Positions 46,415 through 55,763 of a DNA stretch of 64,000 nucleotides are shown here, in pieces. The position numbers and the translations under genes were made by a program. The stretch comes from Bacillota bacterium (lineage in GTDB: Bacteria > Bacillota > Sulfobacillia > JAJZYS01 > JAJZLH01): the NCBI GenBank assembly GCA_021850485.1, contig JAJZLY010000008.1, positions 209,879 to 273,878 on the forward strand, in the 5' to 3' direction. How positions within the stretch are numbered: position 1 is the first letter of the stretch; each line of letters opens with the position of its first letter. The notes under the pieces were generated by a model that saw only the letters and a list, made by a program, of their open reading frames with translations, searched no databases and was not told the DNA's origin.

Positions 46415-48255
46415 AGCATTCACGAGTTTGGGCTACCGTGATCCGGTTGACCGGTTTGGCGGTAAAGACCGGGCGACTGGCCCAGGCCAATGGTGTTCCA
46501 TCGACTTGGCGTCGGATTGTACGCTATGCCCGTCGCCGTGGCATTGTCGGCCTCGTGCACCAGGCCAACGAAGAACAGGCTTTTCAGCAGTGGCTTCAAG
46601 TGCATCTCCCTGGCACCAGGGCGCTTGATGATCTCCGAACGCGATCGTCCGGGCTACAGATCGAATTCAGCGTCCTCATGCCGGTTTATAACACTGACCC
46701 TCGCTGGCTCAAGTGCGCGATCTCATCCGTCACCGAGCAGATCTATCCTCACTGGCAGCTTTGTATCGCCGATGACGGCTCCGACTCCCCCGATACCCGG
46801 GCCGTTCTTGACGCGCTGTCCAACCCCCGCATCCGCGTGACTCGGCTGGAAAAGCATAGCGGCATCAGCGCTGCCACCAACGCGGCACTCGCCTTGGCTG
46901 AATGCGAGTTCGTGGCATTCCTCGACCACGATGACGAATTGCCTGCCCATGCCCTAGCTTCTCTCGCACTGGCCATCGACGTCCATCCGGATGTCGATCT
47001 TGCCTACACCGACGAGTGTGCCCTTGAGGGTAGCGATCATAAGACAGAGCCCTTCTTCAAACCGGAGTTTTCTCCCGATCTCCTGCTCTCCATGAACTAC
47101 ATTGGTCACCTGGTCGCCGTCAGAAGGGAACTGGTGCGAGAAGTGGGCACTCTCCGCTCCGAGTATGACGGGAGCCAAGACTACGACTTGCTGTTGCGTC
47201 TCGTGGAGCGCGCCCACCAGATTGTCCATGTTCCGGATATCCTCTACTACTGGCGGCGGACTCCCGGTTCAACAAGCGATAGTCCAGAGGCCAAGCCGTA
47301 TGCGAGCGAAGCGGCCATCCGAGCATTGCGAGACTGTCTCGACCGCCGCCACCTATCCGGACACGTCGAGCAAATCCGACCCGGTCGCTACCACATCCGG
47401 CACACCAGCAACAGTGCCAAGGTGGGCGTCGTGATCCCCACTCGAGATCGAGTGGATCTCTTGCGGCCCTGCCTGGACTCCGTAGACCGCCATCCAGATG
47501 CCATGCAGATACGGCGAGTCATCGTTGACAACGGGTCGGTAGAGGACTCCACCGCACAGTACCTCGCGGATGTGGCCCGTCGCGCCGATACAAGAGTGAT
47601 TCGCGACGACGGGCCATTCAACTGGTCGCGATTGAATAACGTCGGCGCCGCCGCGATCGACTGCGATCTTCTCCTCTTCCTCAACAACGATGTCGAGGCT
47701 CTACACGATGGCTGGCTCCAGGAGATGGTCGGTCTGGCATGTAGGCCGGGCGTGGGTGTGGTTGGTGCCAAGCTCGTCTTTCCTGATGGCCGGATTCAAC
47801 ACGGGGGAGTCGTCCTGGGCGGCGGCGGGGCGGCTTCCCATGCCTTTTACGGGACCCCAGACGGGTCTCTAACGTACTTCGACTACGCCGCGGTGGTCCG
47901 GAATGTCTCGGCGGTAACTGGTGCATGCCTGCTCACACCGCAGGCCTTGTTTCAGGCGCTTGACGGGTTTGACGAACGGCTACCTGTCGCATACAACGAT
48001 ACCGACTACTGTCTGCGTGTTCGGGCCCATGGCCGACGCGTGGTGTGGACACCCCACGCGGTGTTGCTGCACCGGGAGTCCGCATCCCGTGGTCACCACC
48101 AGCCGGAGTCAGATGTCCAGACTTTCCGGGAGGCCTGGTGGCAGATTATTGCTGACGGCGATCCCTTTTCCAACCCGAATCTCGATCTGGACAGCCGGAC
48201 CTACGCAATCCGGACGGCACCGAGAGCTCGACGCCGGTCTTTGCCTCGGGTTTGA
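46411..48255 (+). CDS. Family 2 glycosyltransferase (rhamnosyltransferase-like; two GT-A domains)
   Basis: FSVLMPVYNTDPRWLKCAISSVTEQIYPHWQLCIADDGS...FLDHDDEL; second domain VGVVIPTRDRVDLLRPCLDSV...LLLFLNNDVEAL; 4-nt overlap with the upstream gene. Confidence 0.92.
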   Translation: MKHSRVWATVIRLTGLAVKTGRLAQANGVPSTWRRIVRYARRRGIVGLVHQANEEQAFQQWLQVHLPGTRALDDLRTRSSGLQIEFSVLMPVYNTDPRWLKCAISSVTEQIYPHWQLCIADDGSDSPDTRAVLDALSNPRIRVTRLEKHSGISAATNAALALAECEFVAFLDHDDELPAHALASLALAIDVHPDVDLAYTDECALEGSDHKTEPFFKPEFSPDLLLSMNYIGHLVAVRRELVREVGTLRSEYDGSQDYDLLLRLVERAHQIVHVPDILYYWRRTPGSTSDSPEAKPYASEAAIRALRDCLDRRHLSGHVEQIRPGRYHIRHTSNSAKVGVVIPTRDRVDLLRPCLDSVDRHPDAMQIRRVIVDNGSVEDSTAQYLADVARRADTRVIRDDGPFNWSRLNNVGAAAIDCDLLLFLNNDVEALHDGWLQEMVGLACRPGVGVVGAKLVFPDGRIQHGGVVLGGGGAASHAFYGTPDGSLTYFDYAAVVRNVSAVTGACLLTPQALFQALDGFDERLPVAYNDTDYCLRVRAHGRRVVWTPHAVLLHRESASRGHHQPESDVQTFREAWWQIIADGDPFSNPNLDLDSRTYAIRTAPRARRRSLPRV

Positions 48256-48290
48256 CCGAGCCGCATCCCCAGATAGCGAATCCCAGGCCG

Positions 48291-50543
48291 TTAGACTTGA
48301 CGGTCGCGCGATCGGCTAGCCAGATTCAGGCCGTAGGGTCTGTCAAGAGAGAGATGTGGGGAGTAGTACCTGTCCGCGTTGGGGTAGGTGGCCCGAAACA
48401 GCTTCTTCTCCCACTCGTGGACTACGGGGTGTCTCGTGCCCCACTCGCGGTGGATAAGCGTGGCATGGGGCGTGTAGATAACTCGTTTTCCCTTCTGCAG
48501 GACATCTAGGCAGTAGGCGATGTCGTTATAGTTGACAGGGAACTCCTCGCGAAATCCCCCGACTTCCTCAAATGCGGCTCGTGTGGTCAATAGGCATGCA
48601 CCGGTGACTGCGCTAACCTCACGGGGAAACAGTCCGATCTCAAAGTAGCCTGTGTAGTCCCTGTGATGCTTCATCCAGATGTGCCCGCACACCCCCCATA
48701 GTCCCTTGACTACGCCTGCATGTTGGATAGTCAGGTCGGGAAACAGGAGCTTCGCACCTACGACCCCAACTCCAGCGACACCGATCTGACCGACCATCTC
48801 TTGAAGCCAATCGCCACCGAGCATCTCAACGTCGTTGTTGAGGAGAAGCAACAGGTCTCCAGACGATGCACGCACACCGGCATTGATCAATCGGGAGAAG
48901 TTGAACGGCCTCGCATCTTCGACCACCACATCCGCTGAGTTCAGGAGTCCTCGCCGGACCCGAGAGTCGGAACTCCCGTTGTCCACGACCGTAACCTCAA
49001 TGTTCGGATACCCGCACCGCCTGATTCCCTCGAGGCATCTCTCCAACATGTCCCAGTGATCGCGGGTAGGGATGATCGCACTAACCTTGGGAGGCTTGCT
49101 TGGAGTGTTCCAGACGACCCTGTACCGCGCTTCAGAGTGCAGGCTTGACACCACGGCCCCGTGACCTCTGCGATCCAGCGCCGCTTGAACCGCGTCCTGA
49201 CCCGCTGCTGCAGCCAGCCTTACCTGAGGCACTCTCGACTCTTGTGCCCCGATGCTCGCTGTGTTCCGCTCGAGGGCCCGCCAGTGATACCTCACATCCG
49301 GAATATGTCCGATCCGGTCGGTCTGTTCTCCGATTCTCAGCCAAAGATCGTGGTCCTGGCTTCCATCGAACCGCTGTCTCCAGCCACCCAGTTCTCTTAG
49401 TAGAGACGCACTGACGATTGAGAGATGGTTGATATAGTTCATGCCGAGTAGCAACGTGGGGCTCCAGTCCGGCTTGAAAAAGGGTTGGTAGTGGTGGCCA
49501 GCGCCGTCAACCTTATCCTCGTCCGTGTAAGCGGCGAGCAGGTCGGGCTCCTTTTGAAGGGCCGCAACGAAGTCCCATAAGGCACGGGGGTGCAACAGAT
49601 CATCGTGATCAAGAAGTGCCACAAACTCCCCTTGAGCACGGCTCAACGCCTCGTTAGTGGCTGTACTGATGCCGCCAGAGTCCTCTCTTCGTACTAGGAG
49701 GCACCGCCTATCCAGGCTGCCGTCGGTCAGAGTATCCAGATAATAGCGCGTCCGGGGGTTCGTGGAGCCGTCATCGACGAGAATCAACTCCCAGTTCTCG
49801 TACACCTGCGCTATGACGCTCTCAATGGTCTGCGAAAGCCACTGTGGATCGACATTGTATACCGGTGTAAGAACTGAGATCAGTGGCCTCAGCGGCCATG
49901 CTATAGCCTGTTCGACAAGTCGACGCCGCATTCGCATAGAAACTCCGTCGCGGGCAACAAAGCTGCGGTAACCCTCCTCATCGCCGCTCGCGTCCGGGAA
50001 TAGATCAGGGCCGGTGAACTGACCATCTGTCACTCTGAACGGCATTCCCCACACCATGGCCCGCACCATGGCTCGGAAGCCATAGCGCCGCCACACGCCG
50101 TACTTCCCTCGGATAGCCGGCACCCAGCGATGTGGTCGGACTGCGACATGGACCACCTTGACAACAAGGCGCAGGACCGGCGGAAGACCGCTCCCAATAG
50201 GTTCTCCAAGCTCACCCACTGCCGAGCCGTTCGGCCTCTGCGAGATTCCCGAGGCGTGGGCGACCCATAGGTCGTCATGTAATTGCGCTACCGTCTCGGC
50301 CAACTCGTGGCATCTCTCTTCGATCTGGCGGTACGCCTCGGAGAACCTTTCCAAGGTCTCTTTGGCACTCTTCGTCGAGTCCGATTGAGATGATGTAGGG
50401 CGACCACCGGAAGTTGCACCGTTTCTCCCGATGTCAGGGGAACGGCGATCCTGAGCAGTACTGGATCCGGGCGCTGAGCCTACCGTGATGACTACCTTAC
50501 CGTCCGGCGTCTGGGTTACGTTGACCTCAGGCCGCATTGCCAC
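48291..50543 (-). CDS. Family 2 glycosyltransferase with N-terminal extension/coiled coil and two GT-A domains
   Basis: PLISVLTPVYNVDPQWLSQTIESVIAQVYENWELILVDDGS...ALLDHDDLLHP; VSAIIPTRDHWDMLERCLEGI...LLLLNNDVEML. Confidence 0.92.
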   Translation of the reverse strand: MAMRPEVNVTQTPDGKVVITVGSAPGSSTAQDRRSPDIGRNGATSGGRPTSSQSDSTKSAKETLERFSEAYRQIEERCHELAETVAQLHDDLWVAHASGISQRPNGSAVGELGEPIGSGLPPVLRLVVKVVHVAVRPHRWVPAIRGKYGVWRRYGFRAMVRAMVWGMPFRVTDGQFTGPDLFPDASGDEEGYRSFVARDGVSMRMRRRLVEQAIAWPLRPLISVLTPVYNVDPQWLSQTIESVIAQVYENWELILVDDGSTNPRTRYYLDTLTDGSLDRRCLLVRREDSGGISTATNEALSRAQGEFVALLDHDDLLHPRALWDFVAALQKEPDLLAAYTDEDKVDGAGHHYQPFFKPDWSPTLLLGMNYINHLSIVSASLLRELGGWRQRFDGSQDHDLWLRIGEQTDRIGHIPDVRYHWRALERNTASIGAQESRVPQVRLAAAAGQDAVQAALDRRGHGAVVSSLHSEARYRVVWNTPSKPPKVSAIIPTRDHWDMLERCLEGIRRCGYPNIEVTVVDNGSSDSRVRRGLLNSADVVVEDARPFNFSRLINAGVRASSGDLLLLLNNDVEMLGGDWLQEMVGQIGVAGVGVVGAKLLFPDLTIQHAGVVKGLWGVCGHIWMKHHRDYTGYFEIGLFPREVSAVTGACLLTTRAAFEEVGGFREEFPVNYNDIAYCLDVLQKGKRVIYTPHATLIHREWGTRHPVVHEWEKKLFRATYPNADRYYSPHLSLDRPYGLNLASRSRDRQV

Positions 50544-50883
50544 GCTTCACAATCCCTCCAATCGTGTGCAGACTACATCAGGGGGATTCCGAACCAGCGA
50601 GTTAGCCCGCCACACCGGAATCATACTGACCTACAGCTCAACATGCGGTCTGGGACGGATGGTGAAGGTCCTTCAAGCCCGCGGATGGCCGACCTACAAC
50701 TAGCATCCTGTTCGTCATCGATCGTAGCCCTCCATCTGGTGTTGCACCGGTCTAAATTCAGCATGCGTAACTTAGGCATGCTTGCGCAGCTTTCCTGTTA
50801 GCTCAGGCACTGGGGCCAGGTGCACTGAAATAGCTTCCCTCTCACAGAGTGACTGCCAGGCGTGCTGTCCAACCACACCACCC

Positions 50884-51627
50884 CTAGTTCCTCTCTACGG
50901 AACCCCTGTAAGCTGCCACAACGTCTCTTGGTGCTCCCGCGGCTCTGACCAGTCCGTGGCTCAACCAGATCGCCTTGTCAGTCAAGCGCTCGACAGATGA
51001 CAGTCCATGTGTGACGAGCACAAAGCTGATGCCGGACTGCCGCATACGCGTGATTCTCTCGTCGCACCGGCGCTGGAACGCCTCATCGCCCACCGCAAGC
51101 ACCTCATCAACAACCATAATTTCGGGGTCCACATGAATCGCCACTGAGAATCCCAACCGGGCGTTCATTCCAGTCGAATAGTACTTGACCGGCGTATCGA
51201 TGAACGCCTCGATGCCGGCAAAGTCGATGATCTCGTCCATCCGCTTCAGGATCGTCCGCCGATCGATTCCCAGGATAGAGGCATTCAGTACGATGTTCTC
51301 CCGGCCTGAGAAGTCTGGGTGAAACCCTGCCCCCAGCTCGATCAACGAGGACACCTTGCCACGCACCGCCACCCGCCCGCTAGTGGGTAACATCGTCCGG
51401 GTCAGGATCTTTAGGAGTGTGCTCTTGCCCGATCCATTGTCGCCGACGATGCCAATGCTCTCCCCAGGCCCGACTGAGAAGGAGACATCTTGGAGGGCCC
51501 AAAACGGCGTCGATTTCGGCCGCGTGTGCCAAGGCAGCATTTGCACCATGAGCTGGCCGACGCTATCTGGTCTGTCCCGCTTCAGGACGAAACGCTTCCA
51601 AACCCGGTCAACCTGAATAGATGCCAT
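50884..51627 (-). CDS. ABC transporter ATP-binding protein, polysaccharide export (Wzt/TagH type, without C-terminal carbohydrate-binding domain)
   Basis: Walker A GIVGDNGSGKSTLLKIL; SLIELGAGFHPDFSGRENIVLNASILG; YYSTGMNARLGFSVAIHVDPEIMVVDEVLAVGDEAF; only 247 aa. Confidence 0.94.
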   Translation of the reverse strand: MASIQVDRVWKRFVLKRDRPDSVGQLMVQMLPWHTRPKSTPFWALQDVSFSVGPGESIGIVGDNGSGKSTLLKILTRTMLPTSGRVAVRGKVSSLIELGAGFHPDFSGRENIVLNASILGIDRRTILKRMDEIIDFAGIEAFIDTPVKYYSTGMNARLGFSVAIHVDPEIMVVDEVLAVGDEAFQRRCDERITRMRQSGISFVLVTHGLSSVERLTDKAIWLSHGLVRAAGAPRDVVAAYRGSVERN

Positions 51628-51628
51628 C

Positions 51629-52471
51629 TCACAGCACCTCGGCGAAGGTTGGCTCCAGGCGCTTGAACGTGTACAGGCCCGCCAGGAAAATGAACCCGCA
51701 CCAGGCCGCCGCGGCCCAGAGATAAGGAGCCTGGGTGAGGTAACCCGTGAAGAGCAAGTCTCTCTCGGCCTGAATCAAGGCGCCCATCGGGTTCATCAGG
51801 AGGATACTCTGAATGGTGTTGGAGACATTACCGATCGGATACATGACGGGTGAAAGGTACATCCAGATCATCAGGATCAATCCGATGAGTTGGGTCATGT
51901 CGCGGTACAAGACGTTCAAGGCGGATAGCAGGTAGCCTACACCAAGTGCCAACAGGGTTTGGAGGGCCAGGATTGGCAAGATCCAAAAGAGGCTCGGATA
52001 GATCCGGACATGATAGGCGACGATGAACACCGCCAAGACGAAGAGTGCGAACAGGAAGTCGATGACTCTGGCGATCGCTGAGGCAGTGGGGATCACCACC
52101 CTGGGAAAGTAGAGCTTGGAAAGTAGTGCGGCATTCCCGGTGATGCTGCCCGTGGCCGACACCACACTGTTTGCAAACAGGTTCCAAAAGGTGAGACCGG
52201 TCAACAGGAACACCACGTACGGAATCGGCTTCGAACTCGCATGAAAGATGACCGTGAAGACGAAACTAAAGATCACCGCTGTGATCAACGGATTGATAAT
52301 CGCCCAGTAGAGGCCAAGCAGGGAGTGCTTATAGCGCGTTTCGACATCGCGCACCGCGAGGTTTCGGATCAACTCCAACCAGATGCGCAAGGAGTGCCAC
52401 CGGCGGCTTGCCATCCGCACCAAGTCCCGGGCACTAGGTACCCGGGGTCCCCTTGCGTCGATTGACGTCAT
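51629..52471 (-). CDS. ABC-2 type polysaccharide export permease (Wzm/TagG type)
   Basis: LIRNLAVRDVETRYKHSLLGLYWAIINPLITAVIFSFVFTVIF; FWNLFANSVVSATGSI; six-TM pattern. Confidence 0.93.
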   Translation of the reverse strand: MTSIDARGPRVPSARDLVRMASRRWHSLRIWLELIRNLAVRDVETRYKHSLLGLYWAIINPLITAVIFSFVFTVIFHASSKPIPYVVFLLTGLTFWNLFANSVVSATGSITGNAALLSKLYFPRVVIPTASAIARVIDFLFALFVLAVFIVAYHVRIYPSLFWILPILALQTLLALGVGYLLSALNVLYRDMTQLIGLILMIWMYLSPVMYPIGNVSNTIQSILLMNPMGALIQAERDLLFTGYLTQAPYLWAAAAWCGFIFLAGLYTFKRLEPTFAEVL

Positions 52472-52489
52472 TCGTCGCGTCCCCCTCTG

Positions 52490-54001
52490 CTACAGGTGAA
52501 TCGGCGTGGTCGTCCGGATGACCTCCACCCCCGACTGGTTGAAGACCACTTTGCCTTTCCCTGGTAGCGCTCGTTCAAGCGCCACAAGCAGGCTCTTCCG
52601 CGTGCTACCGGTCGAGTAGGCCGTATCGAGTAACACATACGTGCCCGTTGGCAGCACTGGGTGGTATGCCTGACTTGGCACGACCTCTACCGCTCGGTCT
52701 GCCAGGTGGGGAGCCACGAAGTTCTGGGTCACGACTGGCGCAGACCCAGGCACCAGCAGTGCTGCTGCCTCCACTTGCACGAGATTCGGCGGCTGTGGTC
52801 CAAACGCTACGTGCTTTTCATGATAGAGCACGACCAACAGGAGCACGAGCGGCAGGACCATCACCAGTTGTCGCCTCACGCGGGGCATGCGGCTCGGCAG
52901 TGATGAAACCGCCACGACCGTTCCCATCAACAGAAACGGCACGGCAGCCACTGTGAACTGGTCGAAGGGGTCAGTAGTGGCACCCTTTGCGGTCAAGAGG
53001 TTGAGGCCCACCACGAACAGGGCAGGGATCCACCAGGGATTGAGAACACGCCGCCATCCCAGTGCCACCAAGGCAACGAGTGGAATGACGAGGACGCCCA
53101 GGTATTCATAGGTGCGAAGTTGGCCAGCAATCCGGGCCAAGAGGGCAGGCACCGTGGTCGCAGCCAATCCGGGGACAATCTGGACTGTCGCCCCATGAGT
53201 GAGAGCCGGCATCACGACGTGGGCATCCAAAGCAAAGGCAACCGCCGCCGCCGCCATCACGGCCAAGCCGGACCAGCTGTGACGCTGAAAAATCAAGACA
53301 GCACCTAGTGCCAGCGTCGGCAAGGTCGCTGTATCCCTGACCAGGGCCGCCACCAAGGCCAGTACAGCCGCCCAGATCCAGCGGTCGCGCAGGCCTGCCC
53401 AGATGACGGCGAACAAGACGGGCACAGCCAGCACATCGGGGTGAAAGTCTGCCAGATTTACACCGACTACAGTCGGAAATGTGAGATAGATTAGTCCCAA
53501 CAAGTGGGCGACAGAGGGATGTACGCCCATGAATTCGGCGATCCGGCGCACGAATAGGTACCCTAGTCCGAGACAAAACGCTTGGGCGACAAGTAGGAGC
53601 CCCACTCCACCAATTGCATACAAGGGGGCAAACAGGAGCAACGCCAAGGATCCACCACGGGCCAGGATCGACTGCCCGGTGTAGCTGGAGGGAGCGAAGA
53701 AACCTCGGTGCCATATCATCCACAGACCCTGCTGGTACAGGCCCAGATCCCAACCGTTCGCCAGCCACAGATGATAGCGGAGAACCGTCACGGTTCCCAT
53801 AATCGCCGTGTAGGCGAGGACCCATGCCCAGATCTGGAGCCGCTCTGGCACCAGCAGAGAGCCGATGCCACCTTCGGTCAATTGGTCAGCGGACTCCTCA
53901 GATGGTGGTGGAGCTGGCGGCAACTGGATATCGCTGGTGCTCAAAGTGCCAAGGCGGCCTCCTTCACTGCTCGGCTGGCCTCCGGAGGCCAATCTGGTCA
54001 A
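52490..54001 (-). CDS. DUF2079 family polytopic membrane protein (GT-C-like)
   Basis: NGWDLGLYQQGLWMIWHRGFFAPSSYTGQSILARGGSLALLLFAPLYAI...GVNLADFHPDVLAVPVLFAVIWAGLR typical DUF2079. Confidence 0.85.
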   Translation of the reverse strand: MTRLASGGQPSSEGGRLGTLSTSDIQLPPAPPPSEESADQLTEGGIGSLLVPERLQIWAWVLAYTAIMGTVTVLRYHLWLANGWDLGLYQQGLWMIWHRGFFAPSSYTGQSILARGGSLALLLFAPLYAIGGVGLLLVAQAFCLGLGYLFVRRIAEFMGVHPSVAHLLGLIYLTFPTVVGVNLADFHPDVLAVPVLFAVIWAGLRDRWIWAAVLALVAALVRDTATLPTLALGAVLIFQRHSWSGLAVMAAAAVAFALDAHVVMPALTHGATVQIVPGLAATTVPALLARIAGQLRTYEYLGVLVIPLVALVALGWRRVLNPWWIPALFVVGLNLLTAKGATTDPFDQFTVAAVPFLLMGTVVAVSSLPSRMPRVRRQLVMVLPLVLLLVVLYHEKHVAFGPQPPNLVQVEAAALLVPGSAPVVTQNFVAPHLADRAVEVVPSQAYHPVLPTGTYVLLDTAYSTGSTRKSLLVALERALPGKGKVVFNQSGVEVIRTTTPIHL

Positions 54002-54213
54002 ACTTCTCGACTCTCAGTCGATCCTCCTAGTTTGCCTTGATCTGTCTCCCACATAGCCTCGGCAACTACGGCGCCCCGGAGAGATTCGGACCCCCTCACT
54101 GGCAACTGGGATCCTCTAGTCACATAGCCGGCGCCGCCAACGACTCGAGCGTTGCGGTCACAACTTGCCGACCACCTTTGCGGCTGCCACCTCTCTTGGT
54201 AGCATCCGGCTCG

Positions 54214-54222
54214 GGTAGCGCC
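54214..54222. repeat. Left copy of the 9-bp direct repeat GGTAGCGCC (target-site duplication)
   Basis: Identical 9-mer at 55533-55541 abutting the other element end. Confidence 0.75.
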
Positions 54223-55532
54223 GGCGCTGTGTCAAGAACTGTGGGCTGGCAGAGCAGGGAGGAAGGCGAGCAGCATCTTCTTGCGGTAGCGGTCTCGATT
54301 GGTGAAGCCGTAACTGATGCGTTTGAGCAGCTTGATCTTGGTGTGCAGGCCTTCGATGTAGCCGTTGGTCCAGCGTTGGGCGGTGTGCCAGTGGTGGAGC
54401 AGACCATCTCGCCATCTGCGGACCAGATTGGCCAGCATGTGGCCCTCGACGTGGTCGCAGCTGTCGGCGTTCAAGAGCCAGCGGGAGAGCAGCTGGGCGG
54501 CCAGGGCAGGATCTGGCTCCTGGAGCAGGGTGCGGAAGTCTTCTTTCAGGGCGTAGAGGGCGGCCCGGGGCCGGGTAGTCCCGGCAGATCGCCGCCAGCT
54601 GGCCGTGCTGGGGAAGCGAGAGCTTCTCCGCACCCTTGACCAGCGGCCAGCGGGGGATGGGGCGGCGGATCTCGGCCTGCTCCAGACGGCGGACGTCATC
54701 CAGGACTCTCGTCATCTCCCGCACCAGGTGAAAGGGGTCGGGCACCACCACGGCGGCAGGGCACAGCCGGGAAAACACCTTGCGGTAAGATTCCTTGAGG
54801 TCGGTGCTGACCACCCGGATGCGGTCCCTGACCTCTCCTGGCAACTCCTTCAGCCAGGCCTCCAAAGACGCCATGCGGTCGTCTGGGAGGATGACTAGCA
54901 GCCGCTTCAGCGGAGACCTGAGGGCGATCGTGATCATCAGGTCGGTGCCTCTGAAACTGTGCTCGTCCACGCTCAGCACCAGGTCGCCCGGGATCTGGTG
55001 CCAGGACCTATCCTCCAGCGGTACTGTGCGGTCCACCAGCCGCCTGAGGCTGGCTGGGCTAGCCCCCAGGTCCTGGGCCACAGCCCGGAAGCTCTGCCGG
55101 CGAAGCGCCACCAGGGCGATCTCTTGGGCCTGGGGGGTCTGGAGCTGCCAGGGCTCCAGGCCAACCGGCCGGGTGGTGACCGTCTTGCCGCACTGCTCAC
55201 AGAGGCCTCGTTGCGGCAGCCAGTTGAGGTGCACTGTCCTGACCCCGATCCACAGATGGCTGACCCGTCTCCTCGGCAGCCAGCCGTGGCCATGGACACT
55301 GCCGCCGCAGCTGGCGCAGCGTTTCGGCAACGCCGGCTCCACCTCGACCTCCCAGCCGCCGTCTCGCTCTACCGCCTCCCTGACCGCAACCCCTTCCAAC
55401 CCCAGCAGCGCTGCGATACGCTCATCCACACGGAAGCACTCCTTTTCTGTTGGCCGGTACCACCAGATTTGGAGCTGCTTCCGCTATTTCCCCCTTTCCC
55501 ACCACTCACCCCACAGGTTTCATCCTAGAGCC
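54223..55532 (-). mobile_element. ISL3-family insertion sequence, about 1310 bp
   Basis: Ends GGCGCTGTGTCAAGAACTGTGGGCTG (left) and, reverse-complemented, GGCTCTAGGATGAAACCTGTGGGGTG (right), 17/26 matches by hand; flanked by 9-bp direct repeats; encodes an ISL3 transposase. Confidence 0.82.
54232..55429 (-). pseudogene. ISL3-family transposase, frameshifted
   Basis: N-part CASCGGSVHGHG...LSVDEHSFRG...DPFHLVREMTRVL...LAAICRDYP then shift near 54551-54582 into ALYALKEDFRTLLQEPDPALAAQLL...TNGYIEGLHTKIKLLKRISYGFTNRDRYRKKMLLAFLPALP. Confidence 0.85.
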
Positions 55533-55541
55533 GGTAGCGCC
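55533..55541. repeat. Right copy of the 9-bp direct repeat GGTAGCGCC
   Basis: See 54214-54222. Confidence 0.75.
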
Positions 55542-55763
55542 TTGCGCTAAGCCTCTCAGAGTGCCACTCTCCATCTATCACTCACTGTCTTCTCACATCA
55601 CAAGGGAGGTCAACATGGCGCCAGGGCCCCCCGGAGTCAGGCACACATTAATGTACGGGAACGACCGCAGGAATGTCGCGCTGATGCACAAGATTCCTCA
55701 GCCGTTGTCTAGATTCTGACTCGACATCTGCGAGACGAGCGCGGGGGGGGTCGTCAGTAACCG

